A stretch of DNA of 64,000 nt from Paraburkholderia edwinii (GTDB lineage Bacteria > Pseudomonadota > Gammaproteobacteria > Burkholderiales > Burkholderiaceae): assembly GCF_019428685.1 (NCBI RefSeq), contig NZ_CP080095.1:3472001-3536000 (forward strand), read 5' to 3'. Positions 1-10,301 of this stretch are shown here, in pieces. Every line of letters starts with the position of its first letter. Position 1 is the stretch's first letter. The translations under genes were made by a program, and so were the position numbers. The notes under the pieces were generated by a model. The model made no database searches. It was given only the letters and a program-made list of their open reading frames with translations, and was not told the DNA's origin.

Positions 1-68
1 GTGCATTACCGAATGCGGGCCCGACACGTCGTGACGGCCGCTCGTCGGATGTACATGGGAGCACTTTA

Positions 69-608
69 ATGTCCAAGAACACTTCTCGCTTTCTCGCTAT
101 CGCGGCTGCGTCGCTTTCGATCGGCATCGGCGCGGCCTATGCCGCCCAGCCTGCGGGCACGGGCGGCATGGGTCACGGCGGCCAGGGCGGCTGGCACAAC
201 CACTTCATGCAGGAGATCAACAAGCTGCATGGTCAACTGAACCTGAACGCGGATCAGGAAAAGCTGTGGCAAAGCGCGCTCGACACGATGAAACAGAATC
301 GTGAAGCGATGCGCGCGAACCACAAGCAGATGCGCGATCAGTTCAAGTCGATGCAGCAGCAGCCGATCCTCGATCTGAATGCCATGCACAGCGCGCATCA
401 GAAAATCGAGCAGCAGGACGCGCAACTGCGCGAGCAGACCTCGGCCGCCTGGCTCAACTTCTACAACAGCCTGAACGACCAGCAGAAGACCACTGTCAGC
501 ACCGCGCTCAAGCAGCACTTCGCGAAGATGGAGCAGCGCCACGAGAAGATGCGCGAGCGCTGGCAGCATCATCACGGCGACGCGGCTGCATCGGCGCCGA
601 AGTCCTGA
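69..608 (+). CDS. Spy/CpxP-like periplasmic protein
   Basis: 179 aa. Residues 1-25 look like a Sec signal peptide (positive start, hydrophobic core, AYA cleavage site), so the mature protein should be periplasmic. The mature part is Met/Gln/His-rich and mostly helical, with an LNADQEKLWQ segment near residue 57 that resembles the LTxxQ motif of Spy/CpxP chaperones and metal-resistance sensors. The C-terminus is His-rich (HHH), compatible with metal binding. GGAG lies 8 nt before the ATG. A strong terminator follows at about 713-753, so this is probably a single-gene unit. Family assignment rests on composition and the LTxxQ-like segment; the chaperone role is inferred. Confidence 0.75.
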   Translation: MSKNTSRFLAIAAASLSIGIGAAYAAQPAGTGGMGHGGQGGWHNHFMQEINKLHGQLNLNADQEKLWQSALDTMKQNREAMRANHKQMRDQFKSMQQQPILDLNAMHSAHQKIEQQDAQLREQTSAAWLNFYNSLNDQQKTTVSTALKQHFAKMEQRHEKMRERWQHHHGDAAASAPKS

Positions 609-610
609 GG

Positions 611-646
611 CGTTAAAAGCCTTAAAATCCTTAAAAGCCTTAAAAC
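611..646. repeat. 9-bp tandem array (4 units)
   Basis: Four consecutive 9-bp units of the form CCTTAAAAN start 3 bp after the preceding stop codon. They form an A/T-rich patch between the gene and its terminator. Confidence 0.7.
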
Positions 647-712
647 CTCAAGGCGAAACAGCGGCGAAATAGCAGTCGTTGTGCCGCGGCGGCAACCGCC
701 GCAGCGGCATCG

Positions 713-753
713 AAAACGCGCCACGGCATGGCTTTGCCGTGGCGCGTTTTTTT
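713..753 (+). terminator. Rho-independent terminator after the Spy-like gene
   Basis: A perfect 12-bp GC-rich stem (717-728 with 735-746), a TGGCTT loop and a run of seven T. A is abundant on the 5' side, so it may also work from the other strand. The stem core CGCCACGGCA recurs in the hairpin at 63523-63546. Confidence 0.9.
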
Positions 754-1190
754 GCTGGCGGCATCGTCCGCGCAAGGTCTTTGCACGTTCTTCCCGCTCC
801 TTTGCGCGCACCTCCGCTTGTTGCGCCCTCATTGCATACTCATGCACGCTTATTGCACCCGGCAAAACGCCTGTTTGTCCTTAAGCGTTTGACCGGCTAG
901 CGCGCCGCGCCGCTTCGGGTAAAATACCGCCCTTTTGCGCGACCCTCAGGGCTGAACTGTTCTGCGCGCGTTCCCCGCAACGCGTACAAACACGGTGGAT
1001 ACACCACAGAGGCGCGCCATTTTTGACAGCCTAGAATAGCGTCGCCGACGCCTGCCTGCGTGAAGCACCCTCGCGCCGCGAATCCACCGTTCGCGCGCAA
1101 AGAACGCCGGAGCGGTCGGCACGGGCAATCACGAACAAGCACGAACAAGCACGGACAGGCCAATCCTCGACGATCGGCGACAGGAGAAAC
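754..1190. other. Intergenic stretch without a recognised gene
   Basis: I see no supported gene in this stretch; the short ORFs in both directions lack a ribosome-binding site and a protein-like composition. It holds a 10-bp tandem array at 1121-1160 and the upstream region of the small secreted protein gene. TAAAAT at about 919-924 could be a -10 element, but no convincing -35 box accompanies it. Confidence 0.5.
1121..1160. repeat. 10-bp tandem array (4 units)
   Basis: Four head-to-tail 10-bp units related to ACGAACAAGC, the middle two identical and the outer two diverged. It ends 30 bp before the ATG of the following gene, so it lies in its promoter or leader region. Confidence 0.75.
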
Positions 1191-1412
1191 ATGAAGAAGC
1201 TCGCATTGTGCGTGGCGCTTTCCGCCCTCGCGACGCTCGCGATGGCAAACGAACACAGCACGCTCGGCGAAGACGTCGCGGTGAGCCCGCACAAAAACGG
1301 CGCCGCGCTGAAAACGATGGTCGACCACGCGGTATCGGCCTCCGGCAAGGAAGACGCGTCAGCTCGCCCGGCCCGGCACTATTTCGACTCCGATCTGCCG
1401 CCGACCCGATAA
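1191..1412 (+). CDS. Small secreted protein of unknown function
   Basis: 73 aa. ATG is preceded by CAGGAGAAAC, a good ribosome-binding site. Residues 1-19 form a clear signal peptide (MKK, hydrophobic core, AMA cleavage), leaving a mature peptide of about 54 residues that is polar, without Cys and without membrane segments. I do not recognise a family. It sits 207 bp upstream of the amino-acid ABC transporter genes on the same strand, in the place where a periplasmic binding protein would usually be found, but it is far too short to be one. Confidence 0.65.
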   Translation: MKKLALCVALSALATLAMANEHSTLGEDVAVSPHKNGAALKTMVDHAVSASGKEDASARPARHYFDSDLPPTR

Positions 1413-1520
1413 CCGAAGAACCCCGCAAAAAGAGCCGGCGCGTGTCGGCTACCGCACATTCGCTCGGGGCTGGCCCGAATGGGCCACACAAAGGGCTTGG
1501 TAATACAGTCGGGAAAGTAC

Positions 1521-1604
1521 CTGAATGAGCGCCTGAACAAGCGCATGAGCAGGCGCCTGAACGGGCGTCCGACCGGAATCCCGACCCAACGCCAGATCAA
1601 CCGC
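1521..1604. repeat. 12-bp tandem array (7 units) before hisQ
   Basis: Seven consecutive 12-bp units related to CTGAACAAGCGC, increasingly diverged toward the 3' end. The array ends 15 bp before the start codon of the first permease gene, so it makes up most of that gene's leader. Confidence 0.8.
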
Positions 1605-1619
1605 CCTTAAGGACACACT

Positions 1620-2309
1620 ATGCTTCTGCAAGGTTACGGCCCGCTGATCCTCTCGGGCACGTTCCAGACCGTCAAGCTAGCCGTGCTGTCGCTCGTGCTG
1701 GCATTCGTGCTCGGGCTGCTCGGCGCGGCCGCGAAACTATCGAAAAACCGGCTTTCGCACGGCATCGGCACCGTCTACACGACGCTGATTCGCGGCGTGC
1801 CCGACCTCGTGCTGATGCTGCTGCTGTTCTACAGCATCCAGATCTGGCTCAACAACCTGACCGACGCGCTCGGCTGGGACCAGATCGACATCGATCCGTT
1901 CGTCGCCGGCGTCGCGGTGCTCGGCTTCATCTACGGCGCGTACTTCACCGAAACCTTCCGCGGCGCATTTCTGTCGGTGCCGCGCGGCCAGCTCGAAGCC
2001 GGCGCCGCGTACGGCATGACCGGCTGGCAGGTGTTCACGCGTGTGATGTTCCCGCAGATGATGCGCTTCGCATTGCCCGGCATCGGTAACAACTGGCAGG
2101 TCATGGTCAAGGCGACGGCGCTTGTCTCGATTATCGGCCTCGCGGACGTCGTGAAGGCCTCGCAGGACGCCGGCAAGGGCACGCTGCGGTTCTTCTTCTT
2201 CACGCTGCTGGCGGGCGCGATCTATCTGCTGATCACCACCGTCTCGAACTTCGTGCTGATCTACCTCGAAAAGCGCTACTCCACCGGCGTGCGAAAGGCG
2301 GAACTATGA
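1620..2309 (+). CDS. hisQ: Polar amino-acid ABC transporter permease (HisQ/ArtQ type)
   Basis: 229 aa inner-membrane subunit with an N-terminal TM segment followed by the amino-acid permease domain of the His/Glu/Gln/Arg/opine family. The EAA-loop that docks the ATPase is visible as GQLEAGAAYGMTGWQVFTRV near residues 121-140. It pairs with the next permease and the downstream ATPase to form a heterodimeric importer, most likely for basic amino acids (histidine, lysine, arginine). Its last 4 bp overlap the start of the next gene, indicating translational coupling. The substrate is inferred from family resemblance only; the usual binding-protein gene is absent here. Confidence 0.88.
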   Translation: MLLQGYGPLILSGTFQTVKLAVLSLVLAFVLGLLGAAAKLSKNRLSHGIGTVYTTLIRGVPDLVLMLLLFYSIQIWLNNLTDALGWDQIDIDPFVAGVAVLGFIYGAYFTETFRGAFLSVPRGQLEAGAAYGMTGWQVFTRVMFPQMMRFALPGIGNNWQVMVKATALVSIIGLADVVKASQDAGKGTLRFFFFTLLAGAIYLLITTVSNFVLIYLEKRYSTGVRKAEL

Positions 2310-3019
2310 TCGAGCTGATTCAGGAGTACTGGCGCAACTATCTGTACACCGACGGCTACCGTTTCACCGGTGTCGCGATCACGTTGTGGCTGCTCGTCGT
2401 GTCGATCGGCCTCGGCTTTTGCCTCTCGGTACCGCTCGCGGTGGCGCGCGTATCGAAGAAAAAGTGGCTCTCGAGCGCGGTGTGGCTCTATACGTATGTG
2501 TTTCGCGGCACGCCGTTGTACGTGCAACTGCTGCTCTGCTACACGGGCCTCTACAGCCTCGAAGTGATCCGCTCACATGAGCTGACCAACGCGTTCTTCC
2601 GCGACGGCATGCACTGCACGCTGCTCGCGTTCACGCTGAACACCTGCGCGTACACCACCGAAATTTTCGCCGGCGCGATCAAGGCGACGCCGTACGGCGA
2701 AATCGAAGCGGCGCGCGCCTACGGGATGTCGCAGTTCACGCTCTATCGCCGCGTGATCCTGCCGTCGGCCTTGCGCCGCGCGCTGCCGTACTACAGCAAC
2801 GAAGTGATCCTGATGCTGCACGCGACCACCGTTGCCTTCACCGCCACCGTGCCCGACATCCTGAAGATCGCACGCGACGTGAATTCGGCGACATACCGTT
2901 CGTTCGATGCGTTCGGTATCGCCGCCCTGCTCTATCTATGCATCTCGTTCGCGCTCGTGTGGATGTTCCGCCGCGCCGAGCGCCGCTGGCTCGCCTATCT
3001 GCGCCCGCAGGGCAAATAA
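2306..3019 (+). CDS. hisM: Polar amino-acid ABC transporter permease (HisM/ArtM type)
   Basis: 237 aa, second permease of the importer. The ATG overlaps the upstream stop (ATGA). Several hydrophobic TM segments and the EAA motif ([18 protein letters not shown], around residues 131-148) are present, as expected for the His/Arg family. Gene order permease-permease-ATPase is that of hisQMP/artQM clusters. About 50 bp separate it from the ATPase gene. Confidence 0.88.
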   Translation: MIELIQEYWRNYLYTDGYRFTGVAITLWLLVVSIGLGFCLSVPLAVARVSKKKWLSSAVWLYTYVFRGTPLYVQLLLCYTGLYSLEVIRSHELTNAFFRDGMHCTLLAFTLNTCAYTTEIFAGAIKATPYGEIEAARAYGMSQFTLYRRVILPSALRRALPYYSNEVILMLHATTVAFTATVPDILKIARDVNSATYRSFDAFGIAALLYLCISFALVWMFRRAERRWLAYLRPQGK

Positions 3020-3068
3020 GGCAAAACAAAGGCAAAGCAAAGGCGTACAGCCGGCCCCAAGGATTCCA

Positions 3069-3848
3069 ATGAACACCCTGTCTCCCATGCTTTTCGTCGA
3101 CAACCTGCATAAGAAGTACGGCGATAACGAAGTGCTCAAGGGCGTGTCGCTGAAGGCGAAACGCGGCGACGTGATCAGCGTGATCGGCTCGTCCGGTTCG
3201 GGCAAGAGCACGATGCTCCGCTGCATCAACTTTCTCGAACAGCCGAACGCGGGCCGCATTTTCGTCGACGGCGAAGAGGTCCGCACCGCGAAGGATAAGG
3301 CGGGCGCACTGAAGGTCGCCGACCACAAGCAGTTGCAGCGCATGCGCACGCGCCTTTCCATGGTCTTCCAGCATTTCAATCTGTGGACCCATATGACGGT
3401 GCTCGAAAACATCATCGAAGCGCCGCTGCACGTGCTCGGCCTGTCGCGCAAGGAAGCCGAAGAGCGCGCGCGCACGTATCTCGAGAAAGTCGGCCTCGCG
3501 CCGCGCGTCGAGAAGCAATACCCGTCGCACCTGTCGGGCGGCCAGCAGCAGCGCGTCGCGATCGCCCGCGCGCTGACAATGCACCCGGACGTGATGCTGT
3601 TCGACGAACCGACTTCGGCGCTCGACCCTGAACTCGTCGGCGAAGTGTTGAAAGTCATGCAGACGCTTGCCGAGGAAGGCCGCACGATGATCGTCGTAAC
3701 GCATGAAATGGCCTTTGCACGCAATGTGTCGAATCACGTGATGTTCCTGCATCAAGGACGCGTCGAAGAAGAAGGCCACCCTTCCGAAGTATTTGGGAAT
3801 ACGAAGAGCGACCGTCTTAAACAGTTTCTCGCGGGAAGCCTCAAATAA
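3069..3848 (+). CDS. hisP: Polar amino-acid ABC transporter ATPase (HisP type)
   Basis: 259 aa ATPase. Walker A is GSSGSGKS at residues 40-47, the signature LSGGQQQR and Walker [10 protein letters not shown] follow, then the switch His in VVTHEMAFA. Length matches HisP (about 258 aa). The ATG at 3069 is chosen because homology-like sequence ([11 protein letters not shown]) begins directly after it; upstream in-frame sequence has no domain character. It would power import of basic amino acids together with the two upstream permeases. A terminator follows at 3893. Confidence 0.92.
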   Translation: MNTLSPMLFVDNLHKKYGDNEVLKGVSLKAKRGDVISVIGSSGSGKSTMLRCINFLEQPNAGRIFVDGEEVRTAKDKAGALKVADHKQLQRMRTRLSMVFQHFNLWTHMTVLENIIEAPLHVLGLSRKEAEERARTYLEKVGLAPRVEKQYPSHLSGGQQQRVAIARALTMHPDVMLFDEPTSALDPELVGEVLKVMQTLAEEGRTMIVVTHEMAFARNVSNHVMFLHQGRVEEEGHPSEVFGNTKSDRLKQFLAGSLK

Positions 3849-3892
3849 ATCCGAATTGCATGTAGTCGGGCATGTAGTCGATGTAGTATTAC

Positions 3893-3914
3893 AAGGCGCT
3901 TACGCGCCTTTTTT
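3893..3914 (+). terminator. Terminator of the hisQMP operon
   Basis: A 7-bp stem AAGGCGC/GCGCCTT with a TTAC loop and a run of six T, 45 bp after the hisP stop. Confidence 0.88.
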
Positions 3915-4457
3915 ATTGCCCGAAAGCCCCGCCAGCAGGGCATCACAAAGCTTCGTCATCCCAACATATGCACGCTCCATGCGCTGCAGCCGCTTACTCC
4001 CGACGATTTTCAACGTCAATAGTGGCAATCCTTGACCTTACCTGTCTGAAACCGTGATTGCCTTTTCCGATAAGGATTTAAGCGCTTTTTTGGGCTCAAT
4101 TCGGTGTCCTCCCGTCACACTCGTATTGCAATTTGGAGACATCTCTACCGCGCGCTTCGAATTTGTTCGCCACGTCCGGGTATTTTTGCTAAATTAGTAA
4201 CGAAAGTAGCAAAACAAAGTTGATTAAAAGTAGTTTCACTTCAAAAACGCACAGGACATAACACCCAGGAGACACCGGTCGGCGAGGATCGGAAGCGACG
4301 TTCAGACAGCCGGAACAAGGCTGCGCGTCAGGAGACACCGATCTCTTCCCCAATTCAGCCGTGTCTCACTGCATAAAGGTTTCCTGTCCGGCGCTGCTGG
4401 CGTCCGGATACCACTCGCAGTACTGGTTTTACTTTTTGACAGGGTATGGAGGAGAAG
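3915..4457 (+). promoter_or_regulatory. Long porin leader/promoter region with an AT-rich island
   Basis: No ORF here looks real. Between about 4180 and 4250 the composition drops sharply to AT-rich in a GC-rich genome. That island contains an inverted repeat TTTTGCT (4184-4190) / AGCAAAA (4208-4214) with a 17-bp spacer. AGGAGACACCG occurs twice, at 4267 and 4329, although no start codon is used there. This is consistent with a strongly expressed, regulated porin promoter and a long 5' UTR, but no exact -35/-10 pair can be assigned. Confidence 0.45.
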
Positions 4458-5606
4458 ATGAAGAAAGCTTTGCTCGCCGCATCGCTGCTGTCCATCGGCG
4501 TTGCTGCGCATGCACAGAGCAGCGTGACGCTGTACGGGCGTCTGGACGCTGGTCTCGAAGCCATGTGGGGCGTGCCGACCAACGCGAACGCCGCCGGCGT
4601 GGCCACCAACAGCTCGCACCGCTTCAAGGCGGAAAGCGGTGACTGGGGTACCAGCCTGTGGGGTTTGAAGGGTGCTGAAGACCTCGGCGCCGGCTACAAG
4701 GCGGTGTTCCAGTTGGAAGGCTCCTTCAACACGATGACGGGCCAGGGCCCTGGCGGTGGCGGTCTCTTCAATCGCTGGGCAACCGTCGGTGTCGCAAGCA
4801 ACCAGTTCGGTACCCTGCTCCTCGGTCGCGAACTCTTCATCTCCAACGGCGTGTGGGACTTCGATCCGTTCGGTCAGTCGAACTGGTCGTCGGCGTCGCT
4901 GGTGCGTGGCCGCAACTGGCCGCAATCGAGCAACAACATTTCGTACCAGTCGCCGAAGATCGCCGGCTTTGACTTCTACGGTCAATACGCGCTGTCGAAC
5001 GCGACGAACTGGAACGGTAATGGCACGACGCCGCAAGGCCGTGAAGGTGGCGCTCAGGTTACCTACACGTCGTCGATCTTCCAGGTTCGCGGTATCTATG
5101 ACGAAATCCGCAACCCGGCCAACGGTTCGCTCGGCGGCGGTTCCAGCGCGATCAACGCTGGCAACGTGGGCCAAGGCGTGTTCGCGTTCTCGCGTGAATA
5201 CACGGCAGCTGTGAACGTGTTCCTCGGTCAGTTCAAGATCCAGGGCGCGTATCAGGCGATCCGCACGTCGGGTATCACGGGTGCAGCGTCAGGCACGCCG
5301 ACGACGCTCGATCACGAGTGGGGCGGTGTGACGTGGCAAGCCACGCCGGCAGCCGCGCTGATCGCAGCCGTGTACCACGTGAACGCCAACAACGGCGGCG
5401 GCAACGCAACGCTGTACACGATCGGCGGTTCGTACAACCTGTCGAAGCGCACGCTGCTGGACATCCAGATCGCGACGACGCAAAACAGCAAGGCAGCGAA
5501 CTTCGGCCTGAACGCGAACAACTCGGGTACCGCAGTGGCAACCGACAACCCGCTCCTTGGCCACAGCCAGTCGGGCGTGTACGCAGGTATCCAGCACTCG
5601 TTCTAA
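4458..5606 (+). CDS. Gram-negative general porin
   Basis: 382 aa. Start at 4458 is preferred over 4446 because GGAGGAG precedes it and a canonical signal peptide (MKKALLAASLLSIGVAAHA, cleaved before QSSVTLYG) starts there. The mature protein opens with SSVTLYGRLDAGLE, the hallmark of Burkholderia 16-strand porins (Porin_4/OmpC-like), has alternating aromatic/Gly-rich strands, and ends in Phe (IQHSF) as needed for BAM recognition. It probably forms a trimeric outer-membrane diffusion channel. Specific substrate unknown. A terminator lies 70 bp downstream, so it is monocistronic. Confidence 0.95.
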   Translation: MKKALLAASLLSIGVAAHAQSSVTLYGRLDAGLEAMWGVPTNANAAGVATNSSHRFKAESGDWGTSLWGLKGAEDLGAGYKAVFQLEGSFNTMTGQGPGGGGLFNRWATVGVASNQFGTLLLGRELFISNGVWDFDPFGQSNWSSASLVRGRNWPQSSNNISYQSPKIAGFDFYGQYALSNATNWNGNGTTPQGREGGAQVTYTSSIFQVRGIYDEIRNPANGSLGGGSSAINAGNVGQGVFAFSREYTAAVNVFLGQFKIQGAYQAIRTSGITGAASGTPTTLDHEWGGVTWQATPAAALIAAVYHVNANNGGGNATLYTIGGSYNLSKRTLLDIQIATTQNSKAANFGLNANNSGTAVATDNPLLGHSQSGVYAGIQHSF

Positions 5607-5673
5607 TCGAACGTTGCGACTACAACAGATTTAGCTAGAGAACAGTTTTCACGCTGCTGCGAGAGGCGCGTAT

Positions 5674-5709
5674 CGGTGCGATGTCCGAAAGGGTATCGCA
5701 CCGTTTTTT
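5674..5709 (+). terminator. Porin terminator
   Basis: A perfect 9-bp stem CGGTGCGAT/ATCGCACCG with a 12-nt loop, followed by six T. Confidence 0.9.
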
Positions 5710-5900
5710 CTTTGGATTTCCGCTGGATAGCGCCCCGGACAACGGCCTCGATAGCAACTCAGATGGGACAGCGGCTCAGGGTGCCGCCTATGCAAAGACG
5801 GGTGCACGCATTGCACGTGCACCTGATTTGGGCACAAGGCCGATGCGCTTGCGCCACTACCGCTTGACCGTGTTAAAGCCGCTTAAGCTGCTTTAACCGC

Positions 5901-6403
<503 letters not shown>

Positions 6404-6411
<8 letters not shown>

Positions 6412-8092
6412 GCGGCTCCGTATAGCGCGACGTGATCGGGTACCGCCAGTCGCGGCCGAACGCGCGATGCGTAACCCGAATGCCGATCGGCGCCTGGCGC
6501 CGCTTGTATTCGTTGATCTTGATCAAACGCGTGACGCGCTTTACGTCTTCCGCCGCAAAGCCCGCGGCGACGATTTCCGCGAGCGACCGGTCTTCTTCCA
6601 TGAACATGCGCATGATCGCATCGAGCGTGTCGTACGGCGGCAGGCTGTCCTGATCGGTCTGGTTATCGCGCAATTCGGCCGAAGGCGCGCGCGTCAGAAT
6701 GCGCTCGGGGATGATGTCCCGCTTTGGGTAGGCGGTTGCGGCGTTGCGGTAGTGGCACAGACGGTAGACCAGCGTTTTCGCGATGTCCTTGATCACCGCG
6801 AAGCCGCCCGCCATATCGCCGTACAGCGTGCAATAGCCCACCGCCATCTCGCTCTTGTTGCCAGTGGTCAGCACGAGCGAACCGAACTTGTTCGACAGCG
6901 CCATCAGCAGCGTGCCGCGAATGCGCGCCTGGATGTTCTCCTCGGTTGCATCTTCGGCGCGTCCCGCGAATTCGCCGGCCAGCGATGCGCGGAATGCCTC
7001 GAACATCGGCGCGATCGCGATTTCGTCGTAGCGCACGCCGACGCGCCGCGCCATATCGGCTGCGTCCGTGGTCGAAATATCGGCCGTGTAGCGCGACGGC
7101 ATCATCACCGCGCGCACGCGCTCGGGCCCCAGCGCATCGCATGCGACGGCCAGCACGAGCGCCGAATCCACGCCGCCCGACAGGCCGATGATCGCGCCCG
7201 GAAAGCCGTTCTTGTTGATGTAGTCGCGCACGCCGAGCACGAGCGCCGCATAGACCTGCGCCTCGATCGACGTCTCCGGCGCAATCGTGGCCGTGACAGG
7301 CTTGGCGCCGTCGAACTCGACGATCGCATGGCCTTCCGTGAACTGCGGCATCTTCGCGACGACCTCGCCGCGCGCATCGAGCACGAACGAGCCGCCGTCG
7401 AACACGAGTTCATCCTGCCCGCCGACCATATTCACGTAGACCATCGGCAGCCCGGTCTCGCGAATCCGCGCGCGCAGGATATCGATGCGCATCGCTTCCT
7501 TGTTCATGTGATACGGCGAGCCGTTCGGCACGAGCAGTACCTGCGCGCCGGCCGCCTTCGCAAGCTGCGCCGCCGACGCATGCCAGACGTCTTCGCAGAT
7601 CACGACACCGTACTTCACGCCGTCGAGCTCGAACACGAACGGCTGCGGATCGGACGCAAAATAGCGCTTCTCGTCGAACACTTCCGTGTTCGGCAGATCC
7701 TGCTTCAGGTAGGTGCCGACCACCGCGCCGTCGACGATCAACGATGCGGCGTTATACGTATCCACCGGTGGCAGCCCACGCTCGATCGGCGCGTTTGCAT
7801 TACCATGACCGTTTGCCACGTCGCGGTGCGGATGACCGACCACCACGTGAAGCCCGGCGAAAGGTTTGAGCGCAAGCGCAAGATCGGCGAGCGCCGCAGC
7901 GCTGGCCGCATAGAACGCGGGCCGCAGCAGCAGGTCTTCGGGCGGATAGCCGGACAACGCGAGTTCGGGCGCGATCAGCAGCTTCGCACCATCGCTGTGC
8001 GCGGCGCGGGCCGCGGCCACGATCTTCGCGACGTTGCCGGCGAAGTCGCCGACGGTGACATTGAGTTGGGCTAGAGCGATGCGAGTCGTCAT
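6404..8092 (-). CDS. nadE: Glutamine-dependent NAD+ synthetase
   Basis: 562 aa two-domain enzyme that amidates deamido-NAD with ammonia from glutamine. The N-terminal nitrilase-type glutaminase domain has the triad Glu43 (APELALSGYPPED), Lys130 (YLKQDLPN) and Cys166 (VICEDVW). The C-terminal synthetase domain has the P-loop SGGVDS at 305-310. The ATG at 8092 is chosen because MTTRIALAQLNVTVGD is the usual start; a further upstream ATG gives a non-homologous nonapeptide. Upstream of glnB, as in other Burkholderiaceae, and divergent from the FemAB-like gene. Confidence 0.95.
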
Positions 8093-8117
8093 TTGATAAA
8101 CACACGGCGCGCCGCGC

Positions 8118-9335
8118 ATGCGGCGAGTCAGATCGGATCGGGAACGGTCAGGCAGATTGAATCAGGAACGTTTTGATTATCTCACGGGCATTCTGGCGTC
8201 GCCGTCCGAAGTGGACGCCGCCGAATGGAATGCGCTGCTCGCGAGCCAGGCTCAGCCGACGCCGTTCTTGCGTCACGCGTTTCTGAGTGCGCTGCACGCC
8301 ACGCATTGCGCCGTGCCGGATACCGGCTGGGCGCCGCAATTCGTCACGCTGACCGACCCGCGCACGGGCCGGCTCGCCGCGGCAGCGCCGGTCTATATGA
8401 AGGGCCACTCGTACGGCGAGTACGTGTTCGACTGGGCATGGGCCGACGCCTACAAGCGCAACGGCCTCGCGTACTACCCCAAGCTGCTGTGCGCGGTACC
8501 GTTCACGCCGGTGCAGGGCACGCGCCTGATGGCCACCGATGCACGCGCGCTGCGGCACCTCGCGGCCACGCTCGTGGCGTTCGCCGAACAGGCCGATGTG
8601 TCGTCGCTGCACGTGCTGTTTCCAACCGATACCGAAGCACAGGCGCTGACCGACCTCGGCATGATGCAACGCGAAGGCGTGCAGTTTCACTGGCTCAACA
8701 ACGGCTATCGCGACTTCGACGAATTCCTCTCGACGCTCGAGCAGAAGAAACGCAAGAACATCCGAGCGGAGCGGCGCAAGGTGCGCGAAGCGGGCGTGAC
8801 GTTCCGGCGCCGCGTCGGCCGGGACATTTCGGACGCGGACTGGCGCTTCTTCAGCAAGTGCTATCGGCAGACGTACCGCGAACACTTTTCGAGCCCTTAT
8901 CTGAACCTCGACTTCTTCCGCATGATCGGCGAAACGATGCCGGAGAATCTGATGATGGTGATTGCCGAAGCGGACGGCAAGCCGATCGCGAGTTCGCTCG
9001 TCGTGTTCCAGCGCGACGATACGAAAGACGGCACGGGCGGCACGCTCTACGGCCGCTACTGGGGCGCGGTCGAACATGTGCCCTGCCTGCACTTCGAGAC
9101 CGCGTACTATCAGCCGCTCGAGTTCTGCATCGAGCAAAAATTCGCGGTATTCGAAGGCGGCGCGCAGGGCGAGCACAAGATGGCGCGCGGCTTTATGCCG
9201 ACTGTCACGCGCTCGACACATTGGCTCGCGCATCCCGCGTTTTCCGATGCGGTTGCGCAATTTCTCGATAACGAGACCAATCACATCCACGCGTATGTCG
9301 ACGAACTGCGCGAGCACAATCCCTTCAAAAGCTGA
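8118..9335 (+). CDS. FemAB/GNAT-fold protein of the COG3146 (DUF482) family
   Basis: 405 aa from the ATG; a TTG at 8157 gives LNQERFDYLTGILASPSEVD and may be the real start, since the first 13 residues look non-conserved and the ATG has no ribosome-binding site. Features of the COG3146 family are visible: KRKNIRAERRKV in the middle, FETAYYQPLEFCIEQ and FEGGAQGEHKMARGF near the C-terminus. Members are annotated as peptidogalycan-biosynthesis or GNAT-like acyltransferases, but no reaction is proven. Its promoter must lie in the very short divergent gap with nadE. Confidence 0.85.
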   Translation: MRRVRSDRERSGRLNQERFDYLTGILASPSEVDAAEWNALLASQAQPTPFLRHAFLSALHATHCAVPDTGWAPQFVTLTDPRTGRLAAAAPVYMKGHSYGEYVFDWAWADAYKRNGLAYYPKLLCAVPFTPVQGTRLMATDARALRHLAATLVAFAEQADVSSLHVLFPTDTEAQALTDLGMMQREGVQFHWLNNGYRDFDEFLSTLEQKKRKNIRAERRKVREAGVTFRRRVGRDISDADWRFFSKCYRQTYREHFSSPYLNLDFFRMIGETMPENLMMVIAEADGKPIASSLVVFQRDDTKDGTGGTLYGRYWGAVEHVPCLHFETAYYQPLEFCIEQKFAVFEGGAQGEHKMARGFMPTVTRSTHWLAHPAFSDAVAQFLDNETNHIHAYVDELREHNPFKS

Positions 9336-9344
9336 AGCAACGCG

Positions 9345-9698
9345 ATGACGCGCACGACGCCGTGGTTCCTCTATCTGATCGAATGCGACGACGGCAGCGT
9401 CTACACGGGCATTGCGATCGACGTCGCCGCGCGCTTCGACAAGCACTGCAACGGCACGGGCGCGCGCTATACGCGTTCGCGCAAACCCGTGCGCTTACTG
9501 GCGTCGTTCGAGCTGGCGGATCGCGCTAGCGCGTTGCGCGCCGAATACTGGGTGAAACGCCTGCCGCCCAAAGGCAAGCACGCGCTGGCGGCGGGCGCGC
9601 GCACGCTCGAATCGGTGATGCCCGCGCGCATCGAAGTCGCCGCCGACGACGACGGCGAAGCCGACCCCAGCACCAACGCCAACACCAGCGCCGCATAA
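9345..9698 (+). CDS. GIY-YIG superfamily nuclease-like protein (YhbQ type)
   Basis: 117 aa, starting 9 bp after the previous stop, so likely co-transcribed. The GIY-YIG core is visible as FLYLIECDDGSVYTGIAID (residues 8-26), followed by RFDKHCNGTGARYTRSRKPVRL and the catalytic-type Glu in ALRAEYWVKRL. Length and order match YhbQ/UPF0213 proteins, small DNA-processing nucleases of poorly defined role. The tail after residue 95 is acidic and low in complexity. Confidence 0.88.
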   Translation: MTRTTPWFLYLIECDDGSVYTGIAIDVAARFDKHCNGTGARYTRSRKPVRLLASFELADRASALRAEYWVKRLPPKGKHALAAGARTLESVMPARIEVAADDDGEADPSTNANTSAA

Positions 9699-9731
9699 AA
9701 AAACCGCGCGGCCCGGTACAGGCACGCGCGG
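9697..9731 (-). terminator. Terminator of ppa
   Basis: Read on the minus strand, CCGCGCG/CGCGCGG forms a stem with a 21-nt loop followed by seven T. It is shared between convergent genes and could also slow transcription from the plus side. Confidence 0.75.
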
Positions 9732-9773
9732 CTTCTCGACCGGACCGGAAACGGTCAGGCAGACACTTTTACT

Positions 9774-10301
9774 TCACTTCTTGTAGTTCGCCACGCCGTC
9801 GGTAATTTCCTTGTGCGCGGCGTCGATGCCCGCCCACCCTTCGACCTTCACCCACTTGCCCTTCTCGAGCGCCTTGTAGTTCTCGAAGAAGTGCTTGATC
9901 TGATCTTTCAGGAAACCGGGCACGTCGTCGATCGACTTCATATGCGCGGTCATGGGGCAGATCTTGTCTTGCGCGACGGCGACGAGCTTCGCATCGACGC
10001 CCGACTCGTCGGTCATCTGCAGCATGCCGAGCGCGCGGCAGCGCACCACGGAGCCGGCCAGCAGCGGATACGGCGTGACGACGAGCACGTCGACCGGGTC
10101 GCCGTCGCCCGACAGCGTCTGCGGAATGAAGCCGTAGTTCGCCGGATAGCGCATGCCGGTGCCGATAAAGCGGTCGACGACGAGCAGACCCAGATCCTTG
10201 TCGGCCTCGTACTTCACCGGATCGCTTTGCGCGGGGATTTCGATGATGACGTTGAAGTCTTGCGGCAGATCCTTGCCGGGAGGGACAGTGTTGAAGCTCA
10301 T
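9774..10301 (-). CDS. ppa: Inorganic pyrophosphatase
   Basis: 175 aa family I soluble pyrophosphatase. Start at 10301 gives [18 protein letters not shown], the usual N-terminus, with AGAGAG upstream. The catalytic core DGDPVDVLV with its metal-binding Asp residues and the KYEADKD substrate-binding segment are intact. The enzyme hydrolyses PPi to two phosphates in the cytoplasm and drives biosynthetic reactions forward. Single gene with its own terminator. Confidence 0.96.
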   Translation of the reverse strand: MSFNTVPPGKDLPQDFNVIIEIPAQSDPVKYEADKDLGLLVVDRFIGTGMRYPANYGFIPQTLSGDGDPVDVLVVTPYPLLAGSVVRCRALGMLQMTDESGVDAKLVAVAQDKICPMTAHMKSIDDVPGFLKDQIKHFFENYKALEKGKWVKVEGWAGIDAAHKEITDGVANYKK

